NCBI GenBank assembly: GCA_002436415.1
Contig: DJMA01000007.1
Span: 30,462-94,461 of the forward strand
Direction of reading: 5' to 3'
From: Bdellovibrionaceae bacterium UBA6502
GTDB lineage: Bacteria; Bdellovibrionota; Bdellovibrionia; Bdellovibrionales; UBA840
Length of the DNA stretch: 64,000 nucleotides
Under the pieces are notes generated by a model that worked only from the letters and a program-made list of their open reading frames with translations, did no database searches and was not told the origin of the DNA. Both the position numbers and the translations under genes were made by a program. Shown in pieces: positions 49,998 to 59,331 of this stretch (the stretch's first letter is position 1; each line of letters starts with the position of its first letter).

Positions 49998-50024
49998 GGC
50001 TTCTGAATATCAGAGGCCTTTTTT
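49998..50024 (+). terminator. Rho-independent terminator after ald
   Basis: GGCTTCTGA (49998-50006) pairs with TCAGAGGCC (50010-50018), with one G-U pair, and six T follow. The T tract reaches the stop codon of the convergent OmpV-like gene. Confidence 0.88.
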
Positions 50025-50757
50025 ATATTTCTCGGGACCAAAAAATAGACCAAACAAGAAATTGATCTTTTGCATTGGTGGGTGAAGAGGTAAATCGATC
50101 ACCTAGTTGGTTTTGAGTAAGGTTAAAGGCGATGCTTCCGCTTTGTTCTATGATGTAGATAAAGCTTAGGTGAAGTACGTCTTTCGTGCCTATATCATCA
50201 ACTTGATAAGCAGAATAATAAGAAGATTCGGAATTCTGAACACCATAATAAAAGTTGATAAATTCTTTGCTGTAAAACTCTCGTGTTAAAGAGGGAATGA
50301 ATAGAAAGTTGTCTAATACCTGGAATCTCCATCCTAATCCAACGGAGGCGTTTTCACCTTTGTAGGTTCTTGCAATGTCTTTGTGATAGCCAAAGTTCAA
50401 AAAATAAAGTCGAAAACTGAAACCTGCATCCACAGTGGTGTCTCTAAGACGAATGTCTCTAGATTCATAACGATCCCCGGAGGCTTTTAAGGATAAATCA
50501 AAAGCTATGGGGCCTTTTAATAGGTGAAATTTTATATTGGGGCCAAAAACACTAAGGCTTTCACCTCGGTAACTTATGACAGGAATGGTGTTCCAGCCAA
50601 AAGGCAAAGGGCTTACGGCATTGTCTTTTCTATACTCCGGAACCTCAATATAACCAATTCCAGCGGAGAATTTAGCAAAGCAGTATTGGCTAAAAAACAT
50701 TAGATAGAATTGCACTAGAATAAATACTAATTTTTTTCTTGAGACTAAAACTGCCAT
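50023..50757 (-). CDS. MipA/OmpV-family outer-membrane protein
   Basis: The 244-residue protein has a signal peptide (LVFILVQFYLMFFSQYCFA) and a beta-rich body. The segments FYYGVQNSESSYYSAY and ASVGLGWRFQVLDNF match the MipA/OmpV family, whose E. coli member scaffolds murein hydrolases. The start has AGGAG six bases upstream. It lies alone, convergent with ald. Confidence 0.65.
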   Translation of the reverse strand: MAVLVSRKKLVFILVQFYLMFFSQYCFAKFSAGIGYIEVPEYRKDNAVSPLPFGWNTIPVISYRGESLSVFGPNIKFHLLKGPIAFDLSLKASGDRYESRDIRLRDTTVDAGFSFRLYFLNFGYHKDIARTYKGENASVGLGWRFQVLDNFLFIPSLTREFYSKEFINFYYGVQNSESSYYSAYQVDDIGTKDVLHLSFIYIIEQSGSIAFNLTQNQLGDRFTSSPTNAKDQFLVWSIFWSREI

Positions 50758-50901
50758 GGAAATCTCCTGCTCGTTAAAATTATAAGCCTTATATTTACGG
50801 GCTTCAATGAGATGTCTGTTATTTTTCTCTAAGCTAGCCTTTCTGAAAACTATTTTTGAATGATTAGTTTTGATGAAGAAAGTAAAAATAAAGAGCCTGG
50901 C

Positions 50902-51666
50902 TTAATTGAGATCTATGATTAGACTTCCCCAGTCATGGGTGTTGAGGTAGGTTCTTCTCCAATCTTTAAATCTTTGCTGTACTTTGATATGAGGATGGCC
51001 ATATTTTTCTTTGCGACTACTCATTATAAAATTGGCTCGCTTGGATCTGGCTAATAGTTCGGTGCCACTACTAGAGTTCGATCCATGGTGAGGGACAATG
51101 ATCCATTGGATGTTTTTGGGGATTTTTAGAGACCAAACTTTTTCTTCTTTTTTACCACTGTCACCGGTGAAAAGTACTTTGTCTTTGTAAAGGTATATTA
51201 GACTACTTGCATTTTTATTTTTGGCCATGGGGTTTTCGTAAATTTTTGTCAGGAAGCTAGGCTTTTGTGGGCACTTTTTTAAATTTCGAAACCAAGCTTT
51301 GTTAATGATTTTAAAATCTGGTCTTGGAAAATCAACAATACAAAGAGAAAGCTGTCGTTGGATGCTTGCTACGAAATTGTAGTGATCATAGTCGAAATGA
51401 CTTAGCACCAAGGCATTGTTTTTATTTTTACATAAGTGCATGATTTTTTGAATCGGATTTTTCTCGCCGCCCAAATCAAAGTGAATGCATTGTTTTTGAT
51501 TTACGATACTGGCTGAGCTTCCTTGTCCAATGTCCCAGATATACAACTGATCCCCGGCACAAACACTCAATGGAAAGAAGAAGATTGATGTTTGAAAAAC
51601 TTCTTTCGTAATTTTTGGGATCGAAATTTTGCGAACAAGATCATTAAAAAGAAAAAAAGCAAGCAA
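50902..51666 (-). CDS. ComEC-type metallo-beta-lactamase domain protein
   Basis: This 254-residue ORF matches the C-terminal metallo-beta-lactamase-like domain of ComEC/Rec2: DIGQGSSASIV, HFDYDHYN (HxDxDH), LFTGDSG, VPHHGSNSSSG and YGHPH. In ComEC this domain is thought to process incoming DNA in the periplasm. It starts at a TTG with a perfect AGGAGG eight bases upstream, inside the end of the ComEC channel ORF. A hydrophobic stretch (TSIFFFPLSVCAGD) precedes the domain and could act as an export signal. The two ORFs overlap by 100 bases in the -1 frame. Confidence 0.82.
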   Translation of the reverse strand: MLAFFLFNDLVRKISIPKITKEVFQTSIFFFPLSVCAGDQLYIWDIGQGSSASIVNQKQCIHFDLGGEKNPIQKIMHLCKNKNNALVLSHFDYDHYNFVASIQRQLSLCIVDFPRPDFKIINKAWFRNLKKCPQKPSFLTKIYENPMAKNKNASSLIYLYKDKVLFTGDSGKKEEKVWSLKIPKNIQWIIVPHHGSNSSSGTELLARSKRANFIMSSRKEKYGHPHIKVQQRFKDWRRTYLNTHDWGSLIIDLN

Positions 51667-52517
51667 AGGTTATATCCTCCTGATTGAAAAGGGTGGTGGT
51701 AAGGGAAAAGTTTTGTGAGCTCTCGAAAAAGATCAAGCAAGCTTTTGAATGCCATTTGGCACGTTTGCTCGGAGTGTAGATGAAGCAAGGGGCTAATGAA
51801 GAGAAAAATTGTAAACAGGCTTAGGAAAAAGATTTGTAAAAGGATGCTCACGACACTCAGCTTACTGGGAAAGGGAAGTAAAAAAGGCGTGATGCAAAAG
51901 ATAAAAATGCCGCTTAAAACTTTGTTAGGCCAGTTGCTAAGATTGGCGGATTGAAAATAAAAACTAAAGATGAAGCTAAGCCATAGGCTGTGTAGGTCGT
52001 AGCTTGAGTTTACGCGAAAGAGACAAATGAAAAAACAAATGGCTTGAGTCAAAAAAGGATTGGCTACGGCTCTTTGTAATGTTTTTGAGTTTTTAAATTG
52101 AAATTCTAAAAATGCACGCATAACAGGAAGGTTCCAGCTCCAGAGAAAGGCTAGTGCTAGACTAAATGGTGACAAAAGGGAACTTGGGACTTTTAGTTTT
52201 TTGCTCAAGCCTAATGCTATTTGAAAGTGTATACCGCTAACGACTAAGCAGCTGATTAAACCAAGCTCGGTAATTAATTGTTTTTCAAAGGACTGTGGTA
52301 GTCTGATTCCTAAAAATATAGCTCGGTGAAAATCACTATGCTCTAGTGATGCAAAAGTGCTTGGACAGATTGATATACAGATAAAAAGAATTAGGTAGCT
52401 TACGAAACTCATCGAAAGCTTAAACTGGCAAAAGTGGGACTTAGTCTTTTTAGCAGGACACAAGTATCTAATCCGGTATTTGGATCTACCATTAAATATA
52501 GTCCGTTTTTTAAGCAA
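51567..52517 (-). CDS. ComEC/Rec2 competence-domain membrane protein (channel part)
   Basis: The 316-residue ORF has multiple membrane segments and the ComEC signature region GLISCLVVSGIHFQIAL, followed by LPVMRAFLEF, which matches the conserved PxxRA motif. The DNA-uptake channel role is known for the family. The N-terminal OB-fold domain of longer ComEC proteins is missing, and the metallo-beta-lactamase domain is on the next, overlapping ORF. The start is uncertain: a TTG at 52517 or an ATG 35 codons later (MSFVSYLILF). No good ribosome binding site is seen for either. Confidence 0.75.
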   Translation of the reverse strand: MLKKRTIFNGRSKYRIRYLCPAKKTKSHFCQFKLSMSFVSYLILFICISICPSTFASLEHSDFHRAIFLGIRLPQSFEKQLITELGLISCLVVSGIHFQIALGLSKKLKVPSSLLSPFSLALAFLWSWNLPVMRAFLEFQFKNSKTLQRAVANPFLTQAICFFICLFRVNSSYDLHSLWLSFIFSFYFQSANLSNWPNKVLSGIFIFCITPFLLPFPSKLSVVSILLQIFFLSLFTIFLFISPLLHLHSEQTCQMAFKSLLDLFRELTKLFPYHHPFQSGGYNLCLLFFFLMILFAKFRSQKLRKKFFKHQSSSFH

Positions 52518-52751
52518 AGACTACAAATGCAGTACTGGAGTCGGTTTGCCACTGCAGAGGTGCGAAATGTCCACATTTGATGTGGAAAAGTCTAAGATAA
52601 AAATGATTTTTAGGATTTTTTGTTAAAGTTCTTCTTTAAGTAATTAATAAACATAAATCGCATGGCCATTGGTCTGGTTCACGGATGCATTCATAGTACA
52701 TTGTTCAAAAGAGTTTTAAAATGAATTAAGCACCACTTTCTAGGAGGGAAT

Positions 52752-53387
52752 TTGAAAGCAATTATTCTTTTAACAGGTTTAGCCTTTCTTCAAGTTTCAT
52801 GCAGTAGTACTGAACAAAAAAGCACTGCTCCTAAGAAAAATTATGCCAAGCAAATCAAGATCATGAAAAGAACTCTGAACAAACAAGCCAGCCTTGTGAA
52901 GCAATTGAAAGAGGAAAACGAAAAGTTACAATTGCAGATGATGGGTAAAAACTCATTGATGGACACTGACGAAACTATCGAAACGACAAAAACCAGCGTC
53001 GAAGAGAATCGTCTTTTTAGTAGCTTTTTGAGTGCTCACAATTCTAGGCGTTTTCGTGAATCCAACCGAGCTTTTGATATGATGGAAAAAAGCTTTCCAC
53101 AGTCAAGCCTGTTTGTTGAAGCCATTTACCTAAAAGGAAAATACTCCATCCAACAAAAGGCTTACAAAACGGCGCTTACTCACATGAACCGTATCATTAA
53201 TTCTTATCCAAAATATCAACGCGCTAAATCGGCTATGTTGGCAAAGGCGATCATTTATCGTCGTCTAAATTTATTGTCTCCATCTAAGTCAGTTTTACGT
53301 GACCTCATCGGTAAGTTTCCAAAGTCAAATGAAGCCAAAAAAGCTCAGAGCCATCTAGCCTTATTGGAAAAAGTAGGGGAGCAGTAA
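52752..53387 (+). CDS. Coiled-coil/TPR lipoprotein (CpoB/YbgF-like)
   Basis: The 211-residue protein starts at a TTG with AGGAGG just upstream. It has a lipobox (FLQVSC, with Ser at +2, favouring the outer membrane), a short coiled coil (KRTLNKQASLVKQLKEEN) and then tandem TPR-like helices (LFVEAIYLKGKYSIQQKAY, MLAKAIIYRRLNLLSPSK). This layout resembles CpoB/YbgF and BamD-type proteins. It is six bases upstream of the LysM gene, so the pair likely work together in the envelope. Confidence 0.65.
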   Translation: MKAIILLTGLAFLQVSCSSTEQKSTAPKKNYAKQIKIMKRTLNKQASLVKQLKEENEKLQLQMMGKNSLMDTDETIETTKTSVEENRLFSSFLSAHNSRRFRESNRAFDMMEKSFPQSSLFVEAIYLKGKYSIQQKAYKTALTHMNRIINSYPKYQRAKSAMLAKAIIYRRLNLLSPSKSVLRDLIGKFPKSNEAKKAQSHLALLEKVGEQ

Positions 53388-53393
53388 GAAAGA

Positions 53394-54650
53394 ATGAAAA
53401 AGTGGATCTGTATTTTTCTAATTCCAAAAGTTGTGTTTGCGGCAGATCTTCCAGATCATAGATTTGAAGAGAATCTGGATCGAGTTTATGAATCTTTAGC
53501 TGAACCAATGAGCCAAGATGACTGGAACGACATCATTCAAAATGGTGGTGGTGTTGACGAATATGAAATTCGACCTGGAGATAATCTCTGGGATGTTAGT
53601 CGCACGATTTTTGGTACCGGTTTTTTCTGGCCAAAGCTGTGGCAGCTAAACTCAGAAATTACCAATCCCCATGACATTCAACCAGGTAGTAAACTCAGCT
53701 TTTTAGAGCAAGGTTTAGAGGCTCCAGTTTTGGTTGAAGCAGAGATTGAGGAAAGACCAGCTCTAACAAGGGAAGAGGAAATTGCACTTACAGAGGATGA
53801 GCTACTCGAGCTAAAATGGGTAGAGCCTGAACTACCACCAGGTAAACCAGTTCGCAGGGTAATGGATCAAATCCCACCTAGCTTTTTTGATTGGGCCTCT
53901 CGCGGCGATGAGCTTCCCGATGTGGGAAAAGTGGAATCTAGTTCAGCAAATATTTTTAAGCTTAAAAAGTACTACACTCAGCACATTGTGACAGATGTTC
54001 CCATTGAATCTGTTGGCTTGGTAAAAGCTACAGATGAAAGGGGTTCGACAACTGCTGGTTTTTATCAATATGTTTTCATTCAACTCGATGCGCCAGCAAA
54101 TATTGGTGAGGAGTTTTTGGTATTGTTAGAAACTGATGAGATCAAATATGCTAAAAATGATGACATTAAGAAGGCACGATCCGTCGAAGTTCAAGGTAAG
54201 ATAAAAATTGTTTCTTTGGTGGACGAAGTAAAGAAATCTTATAAAGCACTGGTTGTAAAATCATTTCGTCCATTGGATGTTGGTGCAAAAGTAGTTAGAA
54301 GCGATTTCTATTATACAGATTGGAGCGAGAAAGGCTCTTATCTAGATGTAGAGGCCAAAATCTTTGGTGGGCGATATGATGCCAATAGAGAAGTTCTCGG
54401 TATGGGATCTATTGTTTATTTAGACAAAGGAATCGATGAGGGTCTTGAGAAAGGCAAGTTGCTAAACGTACTAAGAAGCAATAAAGCCCGTGGAATTGAA
54501 GCTGGTATTGGCGATGCTCCTAAAATAGGAAGTATAAGAATAATTCATGCATCTAAAGGTGTAGCTACGGGCGTTGTAATCGATTCTGATGAAGTGATTC
54601 AGCCAGGGGACTTCACTGGAAATCCTGTGCAGATTCAAATGGGGCAGTAA
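53394..54650 (+). CDS. Secreted LysM-domain protein
   Basis: The 418-residue protein has a short signal peptide (MKKWICIFLIPKVVFA) and a LysM domain at ~55-105 (YEIRPGDNLWDVSRTIFG...WPKLWQLNSEI...IQPGSKLSF), which binds peptidoglycan. The remaining ~300 residues are beta-rich and unassigned; similar architectures occur in delta-proteobacterial and Bdellovibrio LysM proteins. It follows the TPR lipoprotein by six bases. Confidence 0.8.
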   Translation: MKKWICIFLIPKVVFAADLPDHRFEENLDRVYESLAEPMSQDDWNDIIQNGGGVDEYEIRPGDNLWDVSRTIFGTGFFWPKLWQLNSEITNPHDIQPGSKLSFLEQGLEAPVLVEAEIEERPALTREEEIALTEDELLELKWVEPELPPGKPVRRVMDQIPPSFFDWASRGDELPDVGKVESSSANIFKLKKYYTQHIVTDVPIESVGLVKATDERGSTTAGFYQYVFIQLDAPANIGEEFLVLLETDEIKYAKNDDIKKARSVEVQGKIKIVSLVDEVKKSYKALVVKSFRPLDVGAKVVRSDFYYTDWSEKGSYLDVEAKIFGGRYDANREVLGMGSIVYLDKGIDEGLEKGKLLNVLRSNKARGIEAGIGDAPKIGSIRIIHASKGVATGVVIDSDEVIQPGDFTGNPVQIQMGQ

Positions 54651-54769
54651 ATATTTATAATTTCTAGTTTCATCGCTTAGGAAATTTTATATTTAAAGAA
54701 TTTACCTAATACAACGCAAACAATATCATGTTAGTTTTCTCTCATATTTCTTTTGGGAGGATGAAAAGA

Positions 54770-55462
54770 ATGTTGGGCGCCAAAAAAATCCTAATCGTTG
54801 AAGACGATCCAGATATTGCCGAGTTAATTCGTTTCAATTTAAGTTTAGAGTCATTTGTACCAATCGTATGTCATAGTGCTGAAGATGCTTATCGAGTGCT
54901 TGAGTCAGAGGATGTTTCCTTGGTTTTATTAGACATTATGCTGCCGGGAATGAACGGTCTTGAGTTTTGCCAAAAGCTAAGACGCAATGATCAGTTTCGT
55001 AAATTAGGTATCATCATGCTAACCGCAAAGAATCAGGAAGAAGACTTGGTTCGTGGCTTGGAACTTGGTGCTGATGATTATATCTCTAAACCTTTTTCTC
55101 CTCAGGTTTTGATCGCAAGAATTAAAACTCTACTACGTAGAAGCGCTAGTGAAGAAGCGATCGCAAATGATCGTCTGAAAGTTCACGATATAGACATTCA
55201 CTTAGGTCGTCATGAGGTTTATGTTGCAGATCAACCAATTAAACTTACGCAAAGTGAATTCTTGATTTTAGAATTCTTATGTCGCAAGCCGGGGTGGGTT
55301 TTTACAAGAAGCCAAATTGTGGATGCGATTCGTGGTGAGAACTACGCCGTTACCGAAAGAGCCATTGATTTTCAGATGGTAGGATTGCGCAAAAAAATGG
55401 GAAATCATGCAAAATTGATTGAAACCATTCGTGGCGTTGGCTACCGTATGAAGGAGCAATGA
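54770..55462 (+). CDS. PhoB-like response regulator (OmpR family)
   Basis: The 230-residue protein has a receiver domain with ED at 11-12, phosphoacceptor D55 (LVLLDIMLPG), T and KPF motifs, and an OmpR-type winged helix ending IETIRGVGYRMKE. The ATG at 54770 has GGGAGG nine bases upstream; two in-frame ATGs before it are less favourable. It overlaps the kinase gene by four bases. The sequence is close to PhoB, but no pst phosphate-transport genes are in the window, so the stimulus is uncertain. Confidence 0.92.
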   Translation: MLGAKKILIVEDDPDIAELIRFNLSLESFVPIVCHSAEDAYRVLESEDVSLVLLDIMLPGMNGLEFCQKLRRNDQFRKLGIIMLTAKNQEEDLVRGLELGADDYISKPFSPQVLIARIKTLLRRSASEEAIANDRLKVHDIDIHLGRHEVYVADQPIKLTQSEFLILEFLCRKPGWVFTRSQIVDAIRGENYAVTERAIDFQMVGLRKKMGNHAKLIETIRGVGYRMKEQ

Positions 55463-56934
55463 AAAAAAGAACTTTATTTTGGCGATTGTTTTCTAGTTTC
55501 CTGGCGGTAGGCTGCATAAGTCTTTTTGCCTACTTTCTAATCGTTCTTGTTTATATCTATAATAGTCGGTTAACTACGCCTTTAGCTAAAACTGAAATCT
55601 ATGGTTTCTTTGCGAGAAATCTAGCTTTTACTAGTCTGATAATGATGTTTGTCACTGGTTTTGTTAGCTTTTTTCTATCCAAAAAAATCGCCAAACCCAT
55701 CGAGGTATTAGAAAAGAAAACCCAAGAAGGACTAGATTCACTTAGTTCTGAGCCGCTTATATTTAGGGATTTTCAGACCGAAGAGGTTTCTCGTCTAGCG
55801 CAATTGATCGGCGATTTACACGCTCATCTTAATAACCGCATCGCCAAAGTTACCACTCAAAAAAATGAACAAGAAGCAATTTTTATGAGTCTTTCTGAAG
55901 GCGTTTTGGCGATTTCTGGGTCAGGAAAAGTAAAAAGAATGAACACGGCTGCTAAAAATATTTTTGGTCTCACTGAGAGTTTTCAAAAAGACGCTGCCTT
56001 TGTGGAGTTGATTCGCATTCCACAGTTAATTGATTTCGTAAAATCTGCCCTAGAAAAAAAAGAACCATCAGAAACCAGCATAGAAATTTTTGAACCTGAT
56101 TACCAGGCCTTAAAAGTCACGGCAGCTCCTTATATGAATGCCGGTAATGATCGTTTGGGTGTTGTTTTGGTCTTGAGTAATATCACTGAGATTAAGACTT
56201 TAGAAAAACATCGTAGCGAATTCGTAGCAAATGTGAGTCATGAGCTGAGAACCCCTTTGACCTCAATCCAAGGCTACGCAGAAACGCTTTTACATCCTAA
56301 ACTATTAGATTCCCCAGAGAAAGTTCATGAGTTTGCGGAGAAAATTAGGGATAATTCAATTCGATTAAAGAATATGGTTGATGATATGCTTTTCCTCGCC
56401 AATGTTGAGCAAAATAAAGAACGAAGAGAGAAGAGATTTACAGAGCATAATTTAAGTTTTCTTCTCAATAAAGCCCTTGAGTTTTTAAAAGCTAAAGCGC
56501 AGTCCGAGCAAATGGAGTTGAATCTTTTTGTGGAGGAAGATTTTAAGGTGAAAGTGAACGAGGGCATGATGGTTCAGGTCTTTGTTAATTTAATTGATAA
56601 TGCAATCAAGTATAGTGCCGGAGCTAAACGGGTTGATATTCAAGTGCTTAAAGATGGAAATGCCCATAAGCTTGAGGTTAGAGATTATGGCGAAGGAATC
56701 TCTGAAGAGCATATTCCTAGATTGTTCGAACGTTTTTATCGAGTGGATAAAGACCGTTCTCGTAAAAAAGGTGGAAGTGGTTTAGGACTTTCTATTGTGA
56801 AGAATATTTTAAGTCTACATCAGCTAGAGATTTTTGTGGATTCCATTGTAGGTGAAGGAACAAGCTTTACCATTCTGTTTCCTGAGCAAAGATTTTCAGG
56901 AGAGGAAATTGCAAACACAGGTGTGGATGTTTGA
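55459..56934 (+). CDS. PhoR-like sensor histidine kinase
   Basis: The 491-residue kinase has two N-terminal membrane segments (FLAVGCISLFAYFLIVLVYI; LAFTSLIMMFVTGFVSFFL), a HAMP-like linker, and a PAS domain (~145-240, LSEGVLAISGSGKVKRMN). The HisKA domain has the phosphorylatable His in FVANVSHELRTPLTSIQGY. The ATPase domain has NLIDNAIKYS (N box), DYGEGIS (G1) and GGSGLGLSIV (G2). It pairs with the upstream PhoB-like regulator through a four-base overlap. Confidence 0.93.
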   Translation: MKKRTLFWRLFSSFLAVGCISLFAYFLIVLVYIYNSRLTTPLAKTEIYGFFARNLAFTSLIMMFVTGFVSFFLSKKIAKPIEVLEKKTQEGLDSLSSEPLIFRDFQTEEVSRLAQLIGDLHAHLNNRIAKVTTQKNEQEAIFMSLSEGVLAISGSGKVKRMNTAAKNIFGLTESFQKDAAFVELIRIPQLIDFVKSALEKKEPSETSIEIFEPDYQALKVTAAPYMNAGNDRLGVVLVLSNITEIKTLEKHRSEFVANVSHELRTPLTSIQGYAETLLHPKLLDSPEKVHEFAEKIRDNSIRLKNMVDDMLFLANVEQNKERREKRFTEHNLSFLLNKALEFLKAKAQSEQMELNLFVEEDFKVKVNEGMMVQVFVNLIDNAIKYSAGAKRVDIQVLKDGNAHKLEVRDYGEGISEEHIPRLFERFYRVDKDRSRKKGGSGLGLSIVKNILSLHQLEIFVDSIVGEGTSFTILFPEQRFSGEEIANTGVDV

Positions 56935-57290
56935 TTTTTTGTTTGTACTTCTTTTAATTTTTCCTTGCTCTTAAACTTTCAAATAAAATAATATCATTCT
57001 CAGATCCTAAGAATGTCCAAATTTCTGAGTCAATCCCTTGGGAATTTCTAGATAGCTTGAAAGAGTTGGAGGTATTGCAACATATATCGTTGAGGATGTG
57101 TTGTGTTTGATCGAAGGAAATATCATTCGCCGCCGAACGGATCAATTTGTTGAAGATGCCATTGAGTGATTTTTAAAACGAGCTGATTTTAGATTTAGTT
57201 TTTGTTTTTCGTACTCATAAAACGAAATTCGGATTTGCTTGTTGCTTTAATTCCTTTACAGCAGGGCTTTGGATTGCATACTTGAGACTT
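56935..57290. other. Intergenic region between the kinase gene and dprA
   Basis: No convincing gene. A minus-strand frame of about 73 codons (57174-56954) has only a TTG as a possible start and no ribosome binding site. No terminator or other structure stood out. The dprA promoter is expected near the right end. Confidence 0.4.
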
Positions 57291-58172
57291 ATGAAATTTA
57301 GTAAGTTCCACTTGGTGTATTATTCTTTTTATTTGCGAAGTCTTAGGTTAGATGAAATCGAGAGTTTTCCGGAGGAAATTGATTTAGAGTTTCTACAGGA
57401 GTACTGGTTATTGAGTCGTAAACGTGAATTACCAGCTTTACCAGACTTGGAAAGTTTTAAAGAAAGTCTACTAGGTTCTTCGGATCGGCATCTAATAACA
57501 ATATTTGATGAAAATTATCCGAAGTCTTTTTTGGATCTAGAGCGACCGCCTTTAGTTTTTTTTGCCAAAGGTAATTTAGATTTACTGCATAAAGATTCAA
57601 TTTCTATAGTTGGAAGTCGAAAATTACGGGACTCGGTCGAAGAATGGGCTGAGCTACATCTTTTTAATTTTTTTCAAAACTATAAGCCGGTGGTGGTGAG
57701 TGGTGCTGCCTTTGGAGTGGATAAGTTGGCTCATAAAATGGCTTTGCGTTGTGCGTGTTCTACGATTGCTATATTGCCCTGTGGTTTTGAAAACTTGTAC
57801 CCCAAAAGTTTTTCCAAAATTGCAGAACAGATTTTAGATTCCGGTGGTTTATTGATTAGCGAGTATTTACCTCATGAAGAAATCAGAAAGCATTACTTTC
57901 ACGAAAGAAACCGACTCATTGCTGCCTTGAGCAAGCTATTGTTTGTCATGCAGGCACAAAGGCGGAGTGGTAGCTTGGTAACAGCCAATATCGCCAGGCT
58001 CATGAATCGTGAGATTGTCAGTCTTCCTGGTGATCCTATGGATTGCCATTTCTGGGGTAGTAATGATTTAATTGCTGATGGCGCTGGTTTCGTACGAGAT
58101 CGCGATGATTTGGTGAATTTCTATTTCTTATGTAATCCTGGAACCAAAAAACAGACAGATTTGTTTCTTTAG
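57291..58172 (+). CDS. dprA: DNA processing protein DprA
   Basis: DprA protects incoming single-stranded DNA and loads RecA during transformation. The 293-residue protein has the Rossmann-like core with SIVGSRKLRD, VVSGAAFGVDKLAH, ILPCGFENLYPK, SEYLPHEE and the HYFHERNRLIAAL segment, plus QAQRRSGSLVTANIA. It lacks the C-terminal winged-helix domain of longer family members. With the split comEC it suggests DNA uptake capacity. A TTG three codons upstream is an alternative start. Confidence 0.92.
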   Translation: MKFSKFHLVYYSFYLRSLRLDEIESFPEEIDLEFLQEYWLLSRKRELPALPDLESFKESLLGSSDRHLITIFDENYPKSFLDLERPPLVFFAKGNLDLLHKDSISIVGSRKLRDSVEEWAELHLFNFFQNYKPVVVSGAAFGVDKLAHKMALRCACSTIAILPCGFENLYPKSFSKIAEQILDSGGLLISEYLPHEEIRKHYFHERNRLIAALSKLLFVMQAQRRSGSLVTANIARLMNREIVSLPGDPMDCHFWGSNDLIADGAGFVRDRDDLVNFYFLCNPGTKKQTDLFL

Positions 58173-59317
58173 TTCCAAATTTTTCTGAGTTTGTAGAGAG
58201 CGAAAATACTAAAAATCACATCTGTTGACCACATGGCAACAGGTATAGGTAGGCTTCCTGATTTGGCCATATTTTCACTGGTAATGTATAGAATCCAAAA
58301 CGAAATAATGATTGCCATAGACAGTACGAAGCTATTACCGCCACCGGAACGTCTATTGGTAACAGCACCTTGAGCTAAACCTAAGACCGCAAATATCATT
58401 GGCAATATACCGATGACCCAACGTTTATGAAACTCAGTTTCTAGGTTGGTTCTACGTTTTAAGATCTTTTGGTAATTAGCAAAAGCTGGCTTATCTGTTT
58501 CAGGAGGAGCTGCTGGGATTCTTTTTGCTAATTCTGTTTGGAGTTCTTCGTAAACTAAGGAAGTGGGGGAGAGGTTAAAGTTGTTCAGCTTAACCTCGTT
58601 CGTGGCAAAAATATCGTAAGTTTTAAAGTCAATTTTTGTGTAATTTCCTTGGTCGGGTTGATGAATACTGCCATCAATCAAACGCAATATAGTTTGGACA
58701 TTACCGAGTCGATTGCTTTGAATGATCTGTCCTCTTTCGGCAATGATTGTAGTTGGGTTTTTACTATGTCCTTCATCGTAGATAAAAACTTTCTCTAGTA
58801 GTCCTTTTTGGGAGTTGTATTTTTGAGTGTAAATAATCATACCCTGAAAGCCCTGAGAGAAAGTACCTTCTTGGATTCTAGTGTGGGATTTTTGTCGGGC
58901 AAGTTTGCCAACTATAATTTCAAATTCTCGGTTTCCTTTTGGGCCCGAGTACATCACTGTGTAGAGAGTTAAGAGGCTGGCTAGCACTCCAAAAACAATG
59001 GCGGGAACACCAATGTCTTTCATGTTTAGACCGATAGCTCGAAAGGCCACGATTTCTGAATCAGCACTTAATCTGCTGTAGCAAAAGAGCACAGCAAAAA
59101 GTGAACTCATGGGTAAAATGGCAGGTAAAAAGGACTGTACTAAAAAATAGACGATATAAAGAATGGACTCTTTGTCTACCCCTTGCACCAAGATAAATTC
59201 GGTAAGTCGCAAAGCTTGAAATAAAAGTAGAACAAATACGAAGACAAGCATGCCCAGAAAAAAACTGGGCAGCATTTCTTTAAAGATATAATACTGAGCT
59301 CTCCATGCTCTCAACAA
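58169..59317 (-). CDS. LptF/LptG-family LPS export permease (YjgP/YjgQ)
   Basis: LptF and LptG form the inner-membrane permease that extracts LPS with LptB. The 382-residue protein has N-terminal membrane segments (FFLGMLVFVFVLLLFQAL; LVQSFLPAILPMSSLFAVLF), a periplasmic jellyroll (~130-270), and three C-terminal membrane helices after a conserved WVIGILPMIFAVLGL. The start is a TTG with AAAGGA eight bases upstream. The partner permease gene is not adjacent. Its stop overlaps the dprA stop. Confidence 0.88.
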   Translation of the reverse strand: MLRAWRAQYYIFKEMLPSFFLGMLVFVFVLLLFQALRLTEFILVQGVDKESILYIVYFLVQSFLPAILPMSSLFAVLFCYSRLSADSEIVAFRAIGLNMKDIGVPAIVFGVLASLLTLYTVMYSGPKGNREFEIIVGKLARQKSHTRIQEGTFSQGFQGMIIYTQKYNSQKGLLEKVFIYDEGHSKNPTTIIAERGQIIQSNRLGNVQTILRLIDGSIHQPDQGNYTKIDFKTYDIFATNEVKLNNFNLSPTSLVYEELQTELAKRIPAAPPETDKPAFANYQKILKRRTNLETEFHKRWVIGILPMIFAVLGLAQGAVTNRRSGGGNSFVLSMAIIISFWILYITSENMAKSGSLPIPVAMWSTDVIFSIFALYKLRKIWN

Positions 59318-59331
59318 ACAAATCCTTTAAA

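Noticed and set aside
56954..57145. 63-codon minus-strand ORF
   Set aside because: Only a TTG start, no Shine-Dalgarno, and no domain; it could be a gene remnant but nothing supports that.
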